Shown here piece by piece: positions 34,681 to 43,766 of a DNA stretch of 64,000 nucleotides. The stretch comes from Streptomyces sp. NRRL S-118. Lineage in GTDB: Bacteria; Actinomycetota; Actinomycetes; Streptomycetales; Streptomycetaceae. The stretch covers positions 22,582 through 86,581 of the forward strand of contig NZ_KL591006.1 in the NCBI RefSeq assembly GCF_000716335.1, given 5' to 3'. Both the position numbers and the translations under genes were made by a program. The notes under the pieces are model-generated. The model did not search any database. It was not told the DNA's origin and worked only from the letters and a program-made list of their open reading frames with translations. Every line of letters starts with the position of its first letter. Position 1 is the first letter of the stretch.

Positions 34681-35438
34681 AAAGGCCGGACGCCCGCCAG
34701 CCAGCCGCCGTCCACGACGAACGGCTGACCGGTGATGTACGCCGAGTCCTCGCAGCTCAGGAAGAGTGCCAGCGCCGCGACCTCCTCGGCCCGCCCGGCC
34801 CGGCCCAGCGGCACGAGCCTGCGGTGGAAGTCACCGGCCGAGGCCGGGTCCGCGCCGCCGGGGCGGGACATGGGGGTGTCGACGACGCCGGGGCACACGG
34901 CGTTGACCCGGATCCCCCGGCCGGCCAGCTCCAGGGCCGCCACCCGGGTGAGGCCCAGCACGGCGTGCTTGCTGGCGGTGTAGGCGCCGACGTACGCCAT
35001 GCCCGTCAGCGCGGTGCACGAGGCGGTGGTGACGATGGTGCCGCCGCCCGCGGCCGCGATCTCCGGTGCGACGGTACGGATCCCCAGGAAGCACCCCACC
35101 TGGTTGACGCGCACGACCTCCTGGAACTCCTCCAGTGGTGTCGAGACGAGCTCGTTGACACGCAGGATCCCGGCGTTGCCGACGAGCCCGTCGATCCTGC
35201 CGAAGGCGTCCTTCCCGGCCGCGACGGCGGCGTGCCAGTCGTCCTCGGACCCCACGTCCAGGTGCACGTAGAGCGCCCGCTCCGCCCCCAGCTCCGCGGC
35301 GAGCTCCCGCCCCCGCCCGTCGAGCACGTCGGCGAGGACCACCCTGGCACCCTCGGCCGCGAAGAGCCGCGCCTCCTGCTCGCCCTGCCCGCGCGCCGCC
35401 CCGGTGATGAGCACGACCCGCCCGTCGAGTTTTCCCAT
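34677..35438 (-). CDS. Short-chain dehydrogenase/reductase
   Basis: 253 aa. TGAARGQG (TGxxxGxG cofactor loop), VGNAGILR, the S-x-Y-x3-K catalytic set (SCTALTGMAYVGAYTASKHA) and CPGVVDTPM identify a classical SDR with NAD preference suggested by ADVLD after the second strand. It starts 10 bp downstream of an LLM gene with GAGGGGG as RBS, so the two form an operon under operator site 3. Role: oxidoreduction of a hydroxyl/keto group in a CoA-linked or alicyclic catabolite (inference). Confidence 0.9.
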   Translation of the reverse strand: MGKLDGRVVLITGAARGQGEQEARLFAAEGARVVLADVLDGRGRELAAELGAERALYVHLDVGSEDDWHAAVAAGKDAFGRIDGLVGNAGILRVNELVSTPLEEFQEVVRVNQVGCFLGIRTVAPEIAAAGGGTIVTTASCTALTGMAYVGAYTASKHAVLGLTRVAALELAGRGIRVNAVCPGVVDTPMSRPGGADPASAGDFHRRLVPLGRAGRAEEVAALALFLSCEDSAYITGQPFVVDGGWLAGVRPF

Positions 35439-35448
35439 GCCGGCCCCC

Positions 35449-36369
35449 TCAGCCCAGGTGCGGGGCGACGCCCGCGGCGAACGCCCCCATCTGGTCGGTC
35501 AGCTCCTCGCGGCTCCGGGAGCGGAACCGCACCTGTATCTGGTCCACGCCCATCGCCCCGTACGCGCGCAGCGACTCGGCGAGCGCGTCCGGTCCGCCGC
35601 TGAGCGTGCGCCGGCCGACCTCCCAGGCCGCGTCCCCGACGTACAGCGCCTCGGTGATGGCCCCGACCGCGAACGGCCCGGCGACGCCCGCCTCCTCGCG
35701 CAGCCGCCGCAGCCGGGAGATCCGCGCCGGGAGCCGGTCGCGCGGGTCGCCCTGGGGCAGCCACCCGTCGCCCTTGAGCGCGGCGCGCCGCAGCGCGGCG
35801 GGTGACGAGCCGCCGACCCAGACCGGTACCCGCGGCTGCGCCGGGCGGGGCCGCTGTCCGAGGTCCCGGAAGGCGTACCGCTCCCCGTGGAACTCGGGGA
35901 ACTCCTCCTCGCCCAGCGCCGCCCTCAGCGCGTCCACGACCTCGTCCAGCACCGCCCCGCGCCGCTCGAAGTCCACGCCCAGCGCGTCGAACTCCTCCCG
36001 TACGTGCCCGGCGCCGACCCCCAGGACCAGCCGCCCCCCGCTCAGGTGGTCAAGGGTCGCGTACTGCTTCGCCGTCACGAGCGGATGCCGGAGCCCGACG
36101 ACCGCGACATGGCTGAGCAGCCGCACCCGGCGGGTGACCGCCGCGAGGTACGCGAGGGTGGCCACGGGGTCGTACCACACCGTGCTCATCGCGCCGGCGA
36201 GCCGCCGCGGGATCGCCACGTGGTCGCAGCAGGCGACGTACGCGAACCCGCACCGGTCCGCGGCGCGGGCGACCGCCGCGAGATCCTCCGGCCCGGCGCC
36301 CGCTTCCCAGGGCTCGGCGAAGAGGGTGCTCCGCGACTGGACCGGCAGCTGAATCCCGTAGGCGACCAT
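35449..36369 (-). CDS. LLM-class F420-type oxidoreductase
   Basis: 306 aa; ATG 36369 was chosen because GGGGTGGGGC precedes it and the operator lies just upstream. [49 protein letters not shown] and VPVWVGGSSPAALRRAALKGDGWLP match F420-dependent LLM enzymes. First gene of an operon with the SDR. An F420 cofactor source (fbiC) is present in the same window. Confidence 0.87.
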   Translation of the reverse strand: MVAYGIQLPVQSRSTLFAEPWEAGAGPEDLAAVARAADRCGFAYVACCDHVAIPRRLAGAMSTVWYDPVATLAYLAAVTRRVRLLSHVAVVGLRHPLVTAKQYATLDHLSGGRLVLGVGAGHVREEFDALGVDFERRGAVLDEVVDALRAALGEEEFPEFHGERYAFRDLGQRPRPAQPRVPVWVGGSSPAALRRAALKGDGWLPQGDPRDRLPARISRLRRLREEAGVAGPFAVGAITEALYVGDAAWEVGRRTLSGGPDALAESLRAYGAMGVDQIQVRFRSRSREELTDQMGAFAAGVAPHLG

Positions 36370-36383
36370 GCCCCACCCCATAT

Positions 36384-36398
36384 CTGACGCTGCGTCAG
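36384..36398. promoter_or_regulatory. Palindromic operator site 3 (CTGACGCTGCGTCAG)
   Basis: Perfect CTGAC-N5-GTCAG palindrome only 15 bp before the LLM start codon, consistent with repressor binding over the promoter or ribosome-binding region. Confidence 0.7.
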
Positions 36399-36463
36399 TT
36401 TCCTGCGGCCGGTCCATCGTCGCGCCCGGCACCCCGCCGGACAAGCCCCGCGGCGCCCCAGCC

Positions 36464-36877
36464 TCACCCCAGCAGCGCGTACACCGTGGACGCCCGCGCG
36501 GCCGGCCCGGGCTCCCCCTCCGCCGTCATGGTGATCTCGGCGAACGCCATCCGCCTGCCCAGCTTGGTGATCCGCGCGTCCACGAGCACGTCGGCACCGG
36601 CCACCATCCGCTGGAAGCTGGTGGACTGCTGCACCGTGGTCATGGGCACGAAGGCGCCGCGCGCCGAGGACACCGCGATCACGGTCGCCGTGTCGGCCGC
36701 CGCCATCAGGGCCTGCCCCGACAACCCACCGCCTTCCCGGGCGAGCCGCTCGTCCCACGGCAGCCGCAGCACCGCGTGCGCGTCCCCCGTCTCCACGACG
36801 CTCAGTCCGAGCTCCAGCACCCAGGGCGCGAAGTTGCCGGCGAGGATCTTCTCCGCCTCGACGATCTCAAGAGTCAT
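36464..36877 (-). CDS. PaaI-like hotdog-fold acyl-CoA thioesterase
   Basis: 137 aa from ATG 36877. Single hotdog fold: DERLAREGGGLSGQALMAAADTATVIAVSS (the HGG-type helix start, here with LSG instead of the usual HGG), then TTVQQSTSFQRMVAG and ITKLGRRMAFAEITM. Expected to hydrolyse acyl-CoA thioesters. Loss of the usual His in the helix motif is unusual but seen in this subfamily. It lies 52 bp downstream of the pentapeptide-repeat gene. Confidence 0.8.
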   Translation of the reverse strand: MTLEIVEAEKILAGNFAPWVLELGLSVVETGDAHAVLRLPWDERLAREGGGLSGQALMAAADTATVIAVSSARGAFVPMTTVQQSTSFQRMVAGADVLVDARITKLGRRMAFAEITMTAEGEPGPAARASTVYALLG

Positions 36878-36929
36878 GCCGGGATGCTCCCGCCGCCCGG
36901 CCGCCGCGAAACCCGGGGCCGCCCGGGGG

Positions 36930-37532
36930 TCACCCCACGTCGTACCCGAGCGCCGCCGCGATGACCGCCGCCTGCTCCAGGTCGATCCGGGTGCCGGCCG
37001 CCTCCGCCGCGAGCGGGTCCAGCGACGACAGATCGCTGCCGCGCAGGTCCGCGTCCTTCAGCCGCACCCCGCCCAGCGCCGCCCCCGACAGGTCGCACGA
37101 CGTCAGCGTCGCGCCGTCCAGACGGGCGCCCGTGAAGCCGGCTTCGCGCAGCCGGACGCCCTCGAAGGAGGCTTTGCGCAGGTCGGCGCCGTCGAGCCCG
37201 ACGAACGACCAGTCACCGCCGCTGACCGCCAGCAGGGCGAAGGTCGACCGCTCGAAGCGGCTGCCCACCACCTTGCAGCGCTCGAAGCGCGTGTCGAAGA
37301 AGCCGCACGCGCGGAACACGCAGTTCGTGAACGCCGCGTCGGTGTGACGGGAGGCGTTGAAGCGCACGCCGGAGAACGTGCACGCGTCGAACACGGCACC
37401 CTCGCTGACGACCTCGGTGAAGTCCGCGTCGTGGAAGGTGCACCCGCTGTACGTGGTCCCGGGCCCGAGCTCCCGGCCGTACCAGTCCTCGCCCCGCACG
37501 ACGAGGTCGCGTTCGTTCGGCATGCGTTCCAT
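36930..37532 (-). CDS. Pentapeptide-repeat protein
   Basis: 200 aa from ATG 37532 (an in-frame ATG at 37523 is equally possible; neither has a strong RBS). From ~30 to 175 it is a run of A(D/N)LxX-type pentapeptides (CTFHDADFTEV, AAFTNCVFRACGFFDTRFERC, ADLRKASFEGVRLREAGFTGARLDGATLTSCDLSGAALGGVRLKDADLRGSDLSSL), predicting a right-handed quadrilateral beta-helix. Some such proteins mimic DNA and protect gyrase (Qnr-like), but that cannot be inferred here. Divergent from an XRE-cupin regulator with a perfect palindrome between them. Confidence 0.88.
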   Translation of the reverse strand: MERMPNERDLVVRGEDWYGRELGPGTTYSGCTFHDADFTEVVSEGAVFDACTFSGVRFNASRHTDAAFTNCVFRACGFFDTRFERCKVVGSRFERSTFALLAVSGGDWSFVGLDGADLRKASFEGVRLREAGFTGARLDGATLTSCDLSGAALGGVRLKDADLRGSDLSSLDPLAAEAAGTRIDLEQAAVIAAALGYDVG

Positions 37533-37586
37533 TGAACAGCCGGCCACTGACAGCGGGCCGCCGCGGCGGGCCGCCCCGGCGGGCCG

Positions 37587-37607
37587 CCGTTGCCGGAACG
37601 GCAACGG
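37587..37607. promoter_or_regulatory. Perfect palindrome CCGTTGCCG-N3-CGGCAACGG, probable XRE-cupin operator
   Basis: 9-bp arms with a 3-bp centre (GAA), 39 bp before the XRE start and 55 bp before the divergent pentapeptide gene. A further half-site TTGCCGG follows at 37611. It is well placed for autoregulation. Confidence 0.6.
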
Positions 37608-37645
37608 ATATTGCCGGGGACGGGAGGAGGGGGTGAAGTGGAGCC

Positions 37646-38236
37646 ATGGAGCAGCCGTCGAAGATCGCCGATGTCCTGGCCGACGTCGGGCCCCGCCTCA
37701 AGCGTCTGCGCACCCGGCGCGGCATCACCCTCACCTCCCTCGCCGAGGCCACCGGCATTTCCAAGAGCACGCTCTCCCGTCTGGAGAGCGGTCAGCGCCG
37801 CCCCAGCCTGGAGCTGCTGCTGCCCATCGCACAGGCTCACCAGGTCCCCCTCGACGAGCTGGTGGGCGCCCCCGAGGTCGGCGACCCGCGCGTCCGGCTC
37901 GCGCCCCGGCGTGCGGGCGACAAGGTGATCGTGCCGCTGACCCGGCAGCCCGGGCCGCTCCAGGCGCTGAAGGTGGTCATCCCGGCGGACCGGAGCGAGC
38001 CGGAGCCGCGCGTGCACGAGGGGTACGAGTGGATGTACGTCCTCGCCGGGCGGCTGCGGCTGGTGCTGGGCGAGCACGACCTGGTGCTGGGGCCCGGCGA
38101 AGCGGCCGAGTTCGACACGCGCGTGCCGCACTGGTTCGGCAGCGCCGGGGACGGTCCCGTCGAGTTCCTGAGTCTCCTGGGGCGTCAGGGGGAGCGGATG
38201 CACTTCCGGGCCAAGCCGCGGCCCCGGGAGATTTGA
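37646..38236 (+). CDS. XRE-family regulator with C-terminal cupin sensor
   Basis: 196 aa. N-terminal HTH ~12-70 (GPRLKRLRTRRGITLTSLAEATGISKSTLSRLESGQRRPSLELLLPIAQ), then a cupin_2 domain ~110-190 (HEGYEWMYVLAGRLRLVLGEHDLVLGPGEAAEFDTRVPHWFGSAG). This HTH-cupin arrangement senses a small ligand or metal and usually controls a neighbouring enzyme, here most likely the MBL-fold hydrolase 85 bp downstream and/or the divergent pentapeptide gene. Confidence 0.9.
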   Translation: MEQPSKIADVLADVGPRLKRLRTRRGITLTSLAEATGISKSTLSRLESGQRRPSLELLLPIAQAHQVPLDELVGAPEVGDPRVRLAPRRAGDKVIVPLTRQPGPLQALKVVIPADRSEPEPRVHEGYEWMYVLAGRLRLVLGEHDLVLGPGEAAEFDTRVPHWFGSAGDGPVEFLSLLGRQGERMHFRAKPRPREI

Positions 38237-38321
38237 CGAAGAAGTGGACGTTTCGTACCGGATCATCCCTTGATGTCGGTCCCCGTCGCGAGGAGACTCG
38301 GGAGGGAGGAGGCCCGATCGC

Positions 38322-39200
38322 ATGATCATCCATCGCCTCGGACGTGACGTCACCGTCCTCAACGACCACCTCCCCGTGCCGGGCATCGGTTTCCTGACGG
38401 TCAACGCCTTCGTGCTGCACGCCGCGGAACCCGTCGTCGTCGACACCGGGCTCAGCCTCCCCGACCGGGGCTTCCTGGACGCGCTGGGGTCGGCGGTCGA
38501 TGTGCCCGACGTCCGGTGGATCTGGCTGACCCACCCGGACCGCGACCACACGGGGGCGATCTTCGACCTCCTCGCGGCGGCACCGAAGGCGCGGGTGGTG
38601 ACCACCTTCCTGGGCGCGGGGATCATGTCGACGTACCGCCCGCTGCCCATGGACCGCTTGTACCTGCTCAACCCGGGCCAGAGCCTCGACGTCGGCGACC
38701 GGACGCTGGTGGGGTTCCGGCCGCCGCTGTTCGACAACCCCGCGACGGTCGGGTTCTACGACACCGACTCGGGGATCTGCTTCAGCTCCGACTGCTTCGG
38801 GGCACCGATGCCCAGCCCGGAGCTGGCCATGGCGGACGACGTGGGCGACGTACCGCCGGACGCGCTGCGGGCGGGCCAGATGCTGTGGGCGACGGTCGAC
38901 AGCCCGTGGGTGCACCTGGTGGACCGGGAGGCGTTCCTCTCCACGATGGAGCCGCTGCGCGTCATGGCTCCCGAGCGGATCCTCAGCACGCACCTGCCGC
39001 CCGCGGCCGGCCGCGCGGCGCAGTTCCTGGACCTGGTGGCCTCCGCGCCCGGCGCGGACCCGTTCGTCGGGCCCGACCAGCGCGCGCTGGAGGAGATGCT
39101 CGCCGGCTTCGAGCCGCCCGGAGGGCCCGGGCGGCCCGCTCCCGCGGCCGGGGAAGCCGCCGAGGAGGCGAGGCCCACGGTCGGCCCCGCGGTGACCTGA
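38322..39200 (+). CDS. MBL-fold metallo-hydrolase
   Basis: 292 aa. VVVDTGLSLPDRGF, WLTHPDRDHTGAIFDLL (HxDxDH, zinc ligands), CFSSDCFG and ILSTHLPPAAG (late His) place it in the metallo-beta-lactamase fold superfamily. The C-terminal ~35 residues are Pro/Ala/Glu-rich. It probably hydrolyses a thioester or other ester; the substrate is unknown. Co-directional with the XRE-cupin regulator, convergent with the amidohydrolase with only 12 bp between. Confidence 0.85.
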   Translation: MIIHRLGRDVTVLNDHLPVPGIGFLTVNAFVLHAAEPVVVDTGLSLPDRGFLDALGSAVDVPDVRWIWLTHPDRDHTGAIFDLLAAAPKARVVTTFLGAGIMSTYRPLPMDRLYLLNPGQSLDVGDRTLVGFRPPLFDNPATVGFYDTDSGICFSSDCFGAPMPSPELAMADDVGDVPPDALRAGQMLWATVDSPWVHLVDREAFLSTMEPLRVMAPERILSTHLPPAAGRAAQFLDLVASAPGADPFVGPDQRALEEMLAGFEPPGGPGRPAPAAGEAAEEARPTVGPAVT

Positions 39201-39212
39201 GCCCGCCCCGCC

Positions 39213-40442
39213 TCACGCCCCGGCCCAGAGTCCGTCCTCCGTCAGGCCCAGCAGCTCGATCGCGTTCCCGCGGACGATCCGCTCGACCACGTCCGGCGCC
39301 AGGTGGCCCATCTGCGCCTCGCCGACCTCCCGCGACTTCGGCCAGGTCGAGTCGGAGTGCGGGTAGTCCGTCTCGTACAGGACGTTGCCGACACCGATGG
39401 CATCGAGGTTCCGCAGCCCGAACGCGTCGTCGAAGAAGCAGCCGTGGACGTGTTCGGCGAACAGCTCCGACGGCGGCCGCGTCACCTTGCCGGCGACGCC
39501 GCCCCAGGCGCGGTTCTCTTCCCACACGACGTCCGCCCGCTCCAGGATGTACGGGATCCAGCCGATCTGGCCCTCGGCGTACATCACCTTCAGGCCGGGG
39601 AAGCGCTCGAACTTCCCGCTCATCAGCCAGTCGACCAGGGAGAAGCAGCAGTTGGCGAAGGTGATGGTGGAGCCCACGGCCGGCGGGGCGTCCGCCGAGG
39701 TCGAGGGCATCCTGGACGACGAGCCGATGTGCATCGCGACGACCGTGCCGGTCTCGGCGCACGCCGCGAGGAAGGGGTCCCAGGCGTCGGTGTGGACCGA
39801 CGGCAGCCCGAGGCGCGGCGGGATCTCCGAGAAGGCCACCGCCCGTACGCCCCGGGCGGCGTTGCGCCGCACCTCCGCCGCCGCGAGCCCGGCGTCCCAC
39901 AGGGGCACGAGGGTCAGCGGGATGAGCCGGCCGTGCGCCTCGGGGCCGCACCACTCCTCGACCATCCAGTCGTTGTACGCGCGCACGCCGAGCAGGCCCA
40001 GTTCGCGGTCGGCGGCCTCGGTGAAGGTCTGGCCGCAGAAGCGCGGGAACGTGGGGAAGCACAGCGCGGACTGGACGTGGTTGACGTCCATGTCGGCGAG
40101 GCGGTCGGGGACGCTGTACGAGCCGGGGCGCATCTGCTCGTAGGTGATGACCTCCAGGCGTATCTCGTCGCGGTCGTAGCCGACGGCGGTGTCGAGGCGG
40201 GTGAGGGGCCGGTGGAGGTCCTCGTACACCCACCAGTCCCCGACGGGCCCCTCGTCGCCCGGGTCCCCCATGACCGGGGCGAACCGCCCGCCCAGGAAGG
40301 TCATCTCCTTCAGGGGGGCCCGCACGACGCGCGGGCCGGTGTCCCGGTACCTGGAAGGGAGCCGGTCCCGCCAGACGTGCGGGGGCTCCACCGTGTGGTC
40401 GTCGACCGAGATGATCCGCGGAAAGGTCGCCTGGGTCTCCAT
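39213..40442 (-). CDS. Amidohydrolase-2 family metal-dependent hydrolase
   Basis: 409 aa from ATG 40442. ISVDDHTVEPPHVW (first metal motif, D-x-H-like), AMHIGSSSRMPST, FPGLKVMYAEGQIGWIPYILERAD, and YETDYPHSDSTWP (late Asp) identify the ACMSD/amidohydrolase-2 clan. Members decarboxylate or hydrolyse ring-cleavage products and CoA-independent intermediates. Operator site 4 lies 22 bp upstream, placing it in the shared regulon. Divergent from afsR. Confidence 0.87.
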   Translation of the reverse strand: METQATFPRIISVDDHTVEPPHVWRDRLPSRYRDTGPRVVRAPLKEMTFLGGRFAPVMGDPGDEGPVGDWWVYEDLHRPLTRLDTAVGYDRDEIRLEVITYEQMRPGSYSVPDRLADMDVNHVQSALCFPTFPRFCGQTFTEAADRELGLLGVRAYNDWMVEEWCGPEAHGRLIPLTLVPLWDAGLAAAEVRRNAARGVRAVAFSEIPPRLGLPSVHTDAWDPFLAACAETGTVVAMHIGSSSRMPSTSADAPPAVGSTITFANCCFSLVDWLMSGKFERFPGLKVMYAEGQIGWIPYILERADVVWEENRAWGGVAGKVTRPPSELFAEHVHGCFFDDAFGLRNLDAIGVGNVLYETDYPHSDSTWPKSREVGEAQMGHLAPDVVERIVRGNAIELLGLTEDGLWAGA

Positions 40443-40463
40443 GCGCACCACCGTAGCGCTGAA

Positions 40464-40478
40464 CTGACGACCCGTCAG
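40464..40478. promoter_or_regulatory. Palindromic operator site 4 (CTGACGACCCGTCAG)
   Basis: Perfect CTGAC-N5-GTCAG palindrome, 22 bp before the amidohydrolase start and 105 bp before the divergent afsR start, so it could influence both. Confidence 0.68.
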
Positions 40479-40583
40479 CTCCATGGTGGGGAGCTTGTGC
40501 AGAGCGTCACCCCCTGCTGACGCAAACGCCGTCGACAAGGCAGACTGTCCGGGGCGAGACCAGCGGTACGGGCAGGGGGAGCT

Positions 40584-43547
40584 ATGGACCGTGAAGACGG
40601 GCCGCGAGTGCCGGAGCAGCGGAGCGCTCCGCGTCCGGCCCCCGCCGGCGGCGAAGGCGGCGACCTGCGCTTCGGCGTGCTCGGCCCGGTCCGCGCCTGG
40701 CACGACGGCGACCCCCTGCCCTCCGGGTCGCCCCAGCAGCGGGCCCTGCTCGCCGCCCTGCTGCTGCGCGACGGCCGCACCGCCACGGCCGCCGAGCTCA
40801 TCGACGCCATCTGGGGCGACGAACCGCCCTCACAGGCGCTCGCCGCGGTCCGCACGTACGCCTCGCGCCTGCGCAAGGTGCTGCCCCCGGGCGTGCTGGT
40901 CAGCGAGTCCGGCGGGTACGCGATCCGCGGCCGCGCCGACGCCCTCGACCTGAACGTCGCGCAGGAGCTGGCCGCCGAGGCCGAGAAGGCACGGGCGGCG
41001 GGCGAGCGCAACCAGGCCCGGGTGCTCATCAACAAGTCGCTGGGCCTCTGGGACGGCGAGCCTCTCGCCTCCGTGCCGGGACCGTACGCCGAGACGCAGC
41101 GCGCCCGCCTGGAGGAGTGGCGGCTGTCGCTCCTGGAGACCCGGCTCGACCTGGACCTGGAGTGCGGCCACCACGCGGAGGCGGTGTCCGAGCTGACGGC
41201 CCTGACCGCCGCGCACCCGCTGCGCGAGCGGCTGCGGGAGCTGCTGATGCTGGCGCTGTACCGCAGCGGGCGGCAGGCCGAGGCACTGGCCGTGTACGCG
41301 GACACGCGCCGGCTGCTCGCCGACGAGCTGGGCGTCGACCCCGCCCCGGAGCTCTCCCGGCTCCAGCAGCGCATCCTCCAGGCCGACGTGGAGCTGGCGC
41401 GCCCGGTGGAGGAACCGCCCACCGCGCCGAAGCCGTCCCGGCCGGCACAACTGCCGGCCACGGTCCCGGACTTCACCGGCCGGGCCGCGTTCGTCCGCGA
41501 GCTGCGCGACCGGCTGGCCACGGCCGAGGGCTCGGTCATGGCGGTGTCGGCGCTCGCGGGCATCGGCGGGGTCGGCAAGACGACGCTCGCCGTGCACGTC
41601 GCGCACGACGCCCGGCCGCACTTCCCGGACGGCCAGCTGTACGTGGACCTCCAGGGCGCGGGCCCGCGGGCCGCGGAGCCGGAGACCGTGCTCGGCGCCT
41701 TCCTGCGGGCCCTCGGGACGCCCGACTCGGCCATCCCCGACTCGCTCGACGAGCGCGCCGCCCTGTACCGCTCGACGCTGGACGGGCGGCGGGTGCTGGT
41801 CCTGCTGGACAACGCGCGGGACGCGGCGCAGGTCCGCCCGCTGCTGCCGGGGACGGCGGGGTGCGCGGCCCTCGTCACCAGCCGCGTGAGGATGGTGGAC
41901 CTGGCGGGCGCGCACCTGGTCGACCTCGACGTGATGTCGCCGGAGGAGGCGCTCCAGCTCTTCACCAGGATCGTGGGCGCCGAGCGTGTCCAGGCGGAGC
42001 GCGAGGCGGCCCTGGACGTGGTCGCCGCCTGCGGTTTCCTGCCCCTCGCGATCCGCATCGCCGCGTCGCGGCTGGCGGCGCGGCGCACCTGGACGGTCTC
42101 GGTCCTCGCGGCCAAGCTCGCCGACGAGCGCCGCCGCCTCGACGAGCTCCAGGCGGGCGACCTCGCGGTGAAGGCCACGTTCGAGCTCGGTTACGGGCAG
42201 CTGGAGCCGGCGCAGGCCCGCGCGTTCCGCCTGCTGGGCCTCGCCGACGGCCCGGACATCTCCCTCGCGGCCGCGGCGGCCGTCCTGGACCTGCCGCTCC
42301 ACGACGCCGAGGACCTGCTGGAGTCCCTCGTGGACGCCTCCCTGCTGGAGTCCGCGGCCCCCGGCCGCTACCGCTTCCACGACCTGGTCCGCCTCTACGC
42401 GCGGGCGTGCGCGGAGCGCGACGAACAGCCGCCCGCGGAGCGTGACCTGGCCCTGTCCCGGCTGCTCGACTTCTACCTGGCCACGGCGGCGCGGGTGTAC
42501 GCGATCGAGCGCCCGGGCGACCGCCTGGTCGACCACCTGGAGCCGACGACGTACCGCGGTCTGACGTTCGCGGACCGGCACGCGGCCCAGGACTGGCTCT
42601 ACGCCGAGGCCGACTGCCTGCTGGCCTGCGCGCGCCGGTCGGCCGGCGGCGACTCCCTGCGGCGGGCGGTGGACCTGCTGTGGGCGGCGCTGGACCTGGC
42701 GGAGTCCGGGGCGAACTCCAAGGGGTACGAAGCCGTCGCGACGGCCCTGCGGCAGGACTCCCGCAGCTCCGGGGACGGCAGGGCCGAGGCCCGCGCCGCC
42801 ATCGCCCTGGCCTACGTCCACCACGTCTCGGGGCGCTTCGACCAGGCGGACCAGGAGGCGCGCGAGGCGATGGCGCTGGCCCTGGAGGCCGACGACCCGC
42901 TGCCGCGCTGCTGGGCGGCGAACACCCGGGGGGTCATCGCGCTCTACCAGAACAACCACGCCGACGGCGAGAACCACCTCGCCGAGGCCATCCGGGACTT
43001 CCGGGCGTGCGAGGACCGGGCCGGCGAGGCCAGCGCCCTGTGCAACCTCTCCCGCATCCACCTGGCCATGGGCCGCACCGCGAGCGCGGTCACCCTCGCC
43101 CAGGAGGGCACGGCCATGTACGACGGGATGGGGCATGCCCTCAAGGGGGCGAACGGCCGCTACGCCCTGGGCCTGGCGCTGACGCAGAGCGGCCGGCTGT
43201 CCGCGGCCGCGGACCGGCTCGGGGAGGCGCTGGAGGTCTTCCGGGACAGCCGCCAGCGCCTGTGGGAGGGCATGACGCTGTTCCGTCTGGCCGAGGTCGA
43301 CATCGCCGCGGGACGGCACGCGCAGGCCGCGGCGAACGCGGAGATGGCGCTGACGGTGCTGCGCGGCATCGGTGGCGAGTGGCGGCGCGGGAACGTCCTG
43401 ACCGTGCTCGGCCGGGCGCTGGCGGGCATCGGCCAGAGCGGCCGTGCCCAGGTGTGCTGGCAGGAGGCCCTCGGCATCTACGAGGAGCTGGACTCGCCGG
43501 AGGCGGGCGAGGTGCGGACGCTGCTGAAGCCGGTGCCGGCCGCGTAG
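40584..43547 (+). CDS. afsR: AfsR: SARP-type global regulator (winged helix-BTAD-NB-ARC-TPR)
   Basis: 987 aa. The N-terminal OmpR-type winged helix (~30-110: RFGVLGPVRAWHDG...LIDAIWGDEPPSQALAAVRTYASRLRKVL) is followed by a BTAD (~115-265), an NB-ARC ATPase with Walker A GIGGVGKTT near 330 and LLDN-type Walker B, and a TPR region from ~700. Length and order match S. coelicolor AfsR (~993 aa), which is phosphorylated by AfsK and activates afsS. Here afsS is the next gene and afsK lies 5.7 kb on, supporting orthology over other SARP-STAND regulators. Confidence 0.92.
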   Translation: MDREDGPRVPEQRSAPRPAPAGGEGGDLRFGVLGPVRAWHDGDPLPSGSPQQRALLAALLLRDGRTATAAELIDAIWGDEPPSQALAAVRTYASRLRKVLPPGVLVSESGGYAIRGRADALDLNVAQELAAEAEKARAAGERNQARVLINKSLGLWDGEPLASVPGPYAETQRARLEEWRLSLLETRLDLDLECGHHAEAVSELTALTAAHPLRERLRELLMLALYRSGRQAEALAVYADTRRLLADELGVDPAPELSRLQQRILQADVELARPVEEPPTAPKPSRPAQLPATVPDFTGRAAFVRELRDRLATAEGSVMAVSALAGIGGVGKTTLAVHVAHDARPHFPDGQLYVDLQGAGPRAAEPETVLGAFLRALGTPDSAIPDSLDERAALYRSTLDGRRVLVLLDNARDAAQVRPLLPGTAGCAALVTSRVRMVDLAGAHLVDLDVMSPEEALQLFTRIVGAERVQAEREAALDVVAACGFLPLAIRIAASRLAARRTWTVSVLAAKLADERRRLDELQAGDLAVKATFELGYGQLEPAQARAFRLLGLADGPDISLAAAAAVLDLPLHDAEDLLESLVDASLLESAAPGRYRFHDLVRLYARACAERDEQPPAERDLALSRLLDFYLATAARVYAIERPGDRLVDHLEPTTYRGLTFADRHAAQDWLYAEADCLLACARRSAGGDSLRRAVDLLWAALDLAESGANSKGYEAVATALRQDSRSSGDGRAEARAAIALAYVHHVSGRFDQADQEAREAMALALEADDPLPRCWAANTRGVIALYQNNHADGENHLAEAIRDFRACEDRAGEASALCNLSRIHLAMGRTASAVTLAQEGTAMYDGMGHALKGANGRYALGLALTQSGRLSAAADRLGEALEVFRDSRQRLWEGMTLFRLAEVDIAAGRHAQAAANAEMALTVLRGIGGEWRRGNVLTVLGRALAGIGQSGRAQVCWQEALGIYEELDSPEAGEVRTLLKPVPAA

Positions 43548-43565
43548 GACCGCCCCGGACTGGGC

Positions 43566-43598
43566 GTTCATCGTTCGTTTATGGCGGTCGGTCATTCT
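43566..43598 (+). promoter_or_regulatory. Candidate AfsR/PhoP box and promoter of afsS
   Basis: GTTCAT (43566-43571) and GTTTAT (43577-43582) are direct repeats exactly 11 nt apart, as in the overlapping AfsR and PhoP binding sites known at the S. coelicolor afsS promoter. CATTCT (43593-43598) could be the -10. The afsS ATG lies 170 bp downstream, leaving a long 5' leader. A TAGGGT at 43665 is an alternative -10. Confidence 0.5.
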
Positions 43599-43766
43599 CT
43601 TTTCCACGGACCCGTCGCGTCGGGGGGCAGGCGGGCCACCGGTGAGGCCGTCGCTCCCAGGCACTAGGGTGAACGGCCCTGTAGAGGCCCGTCCGGCCGT
43701 CCTCGGGGGAACAGCCGGGCGGGCCTCGCCGAACACCGGACCGAGTGACTTCAACGGGAGATGATC

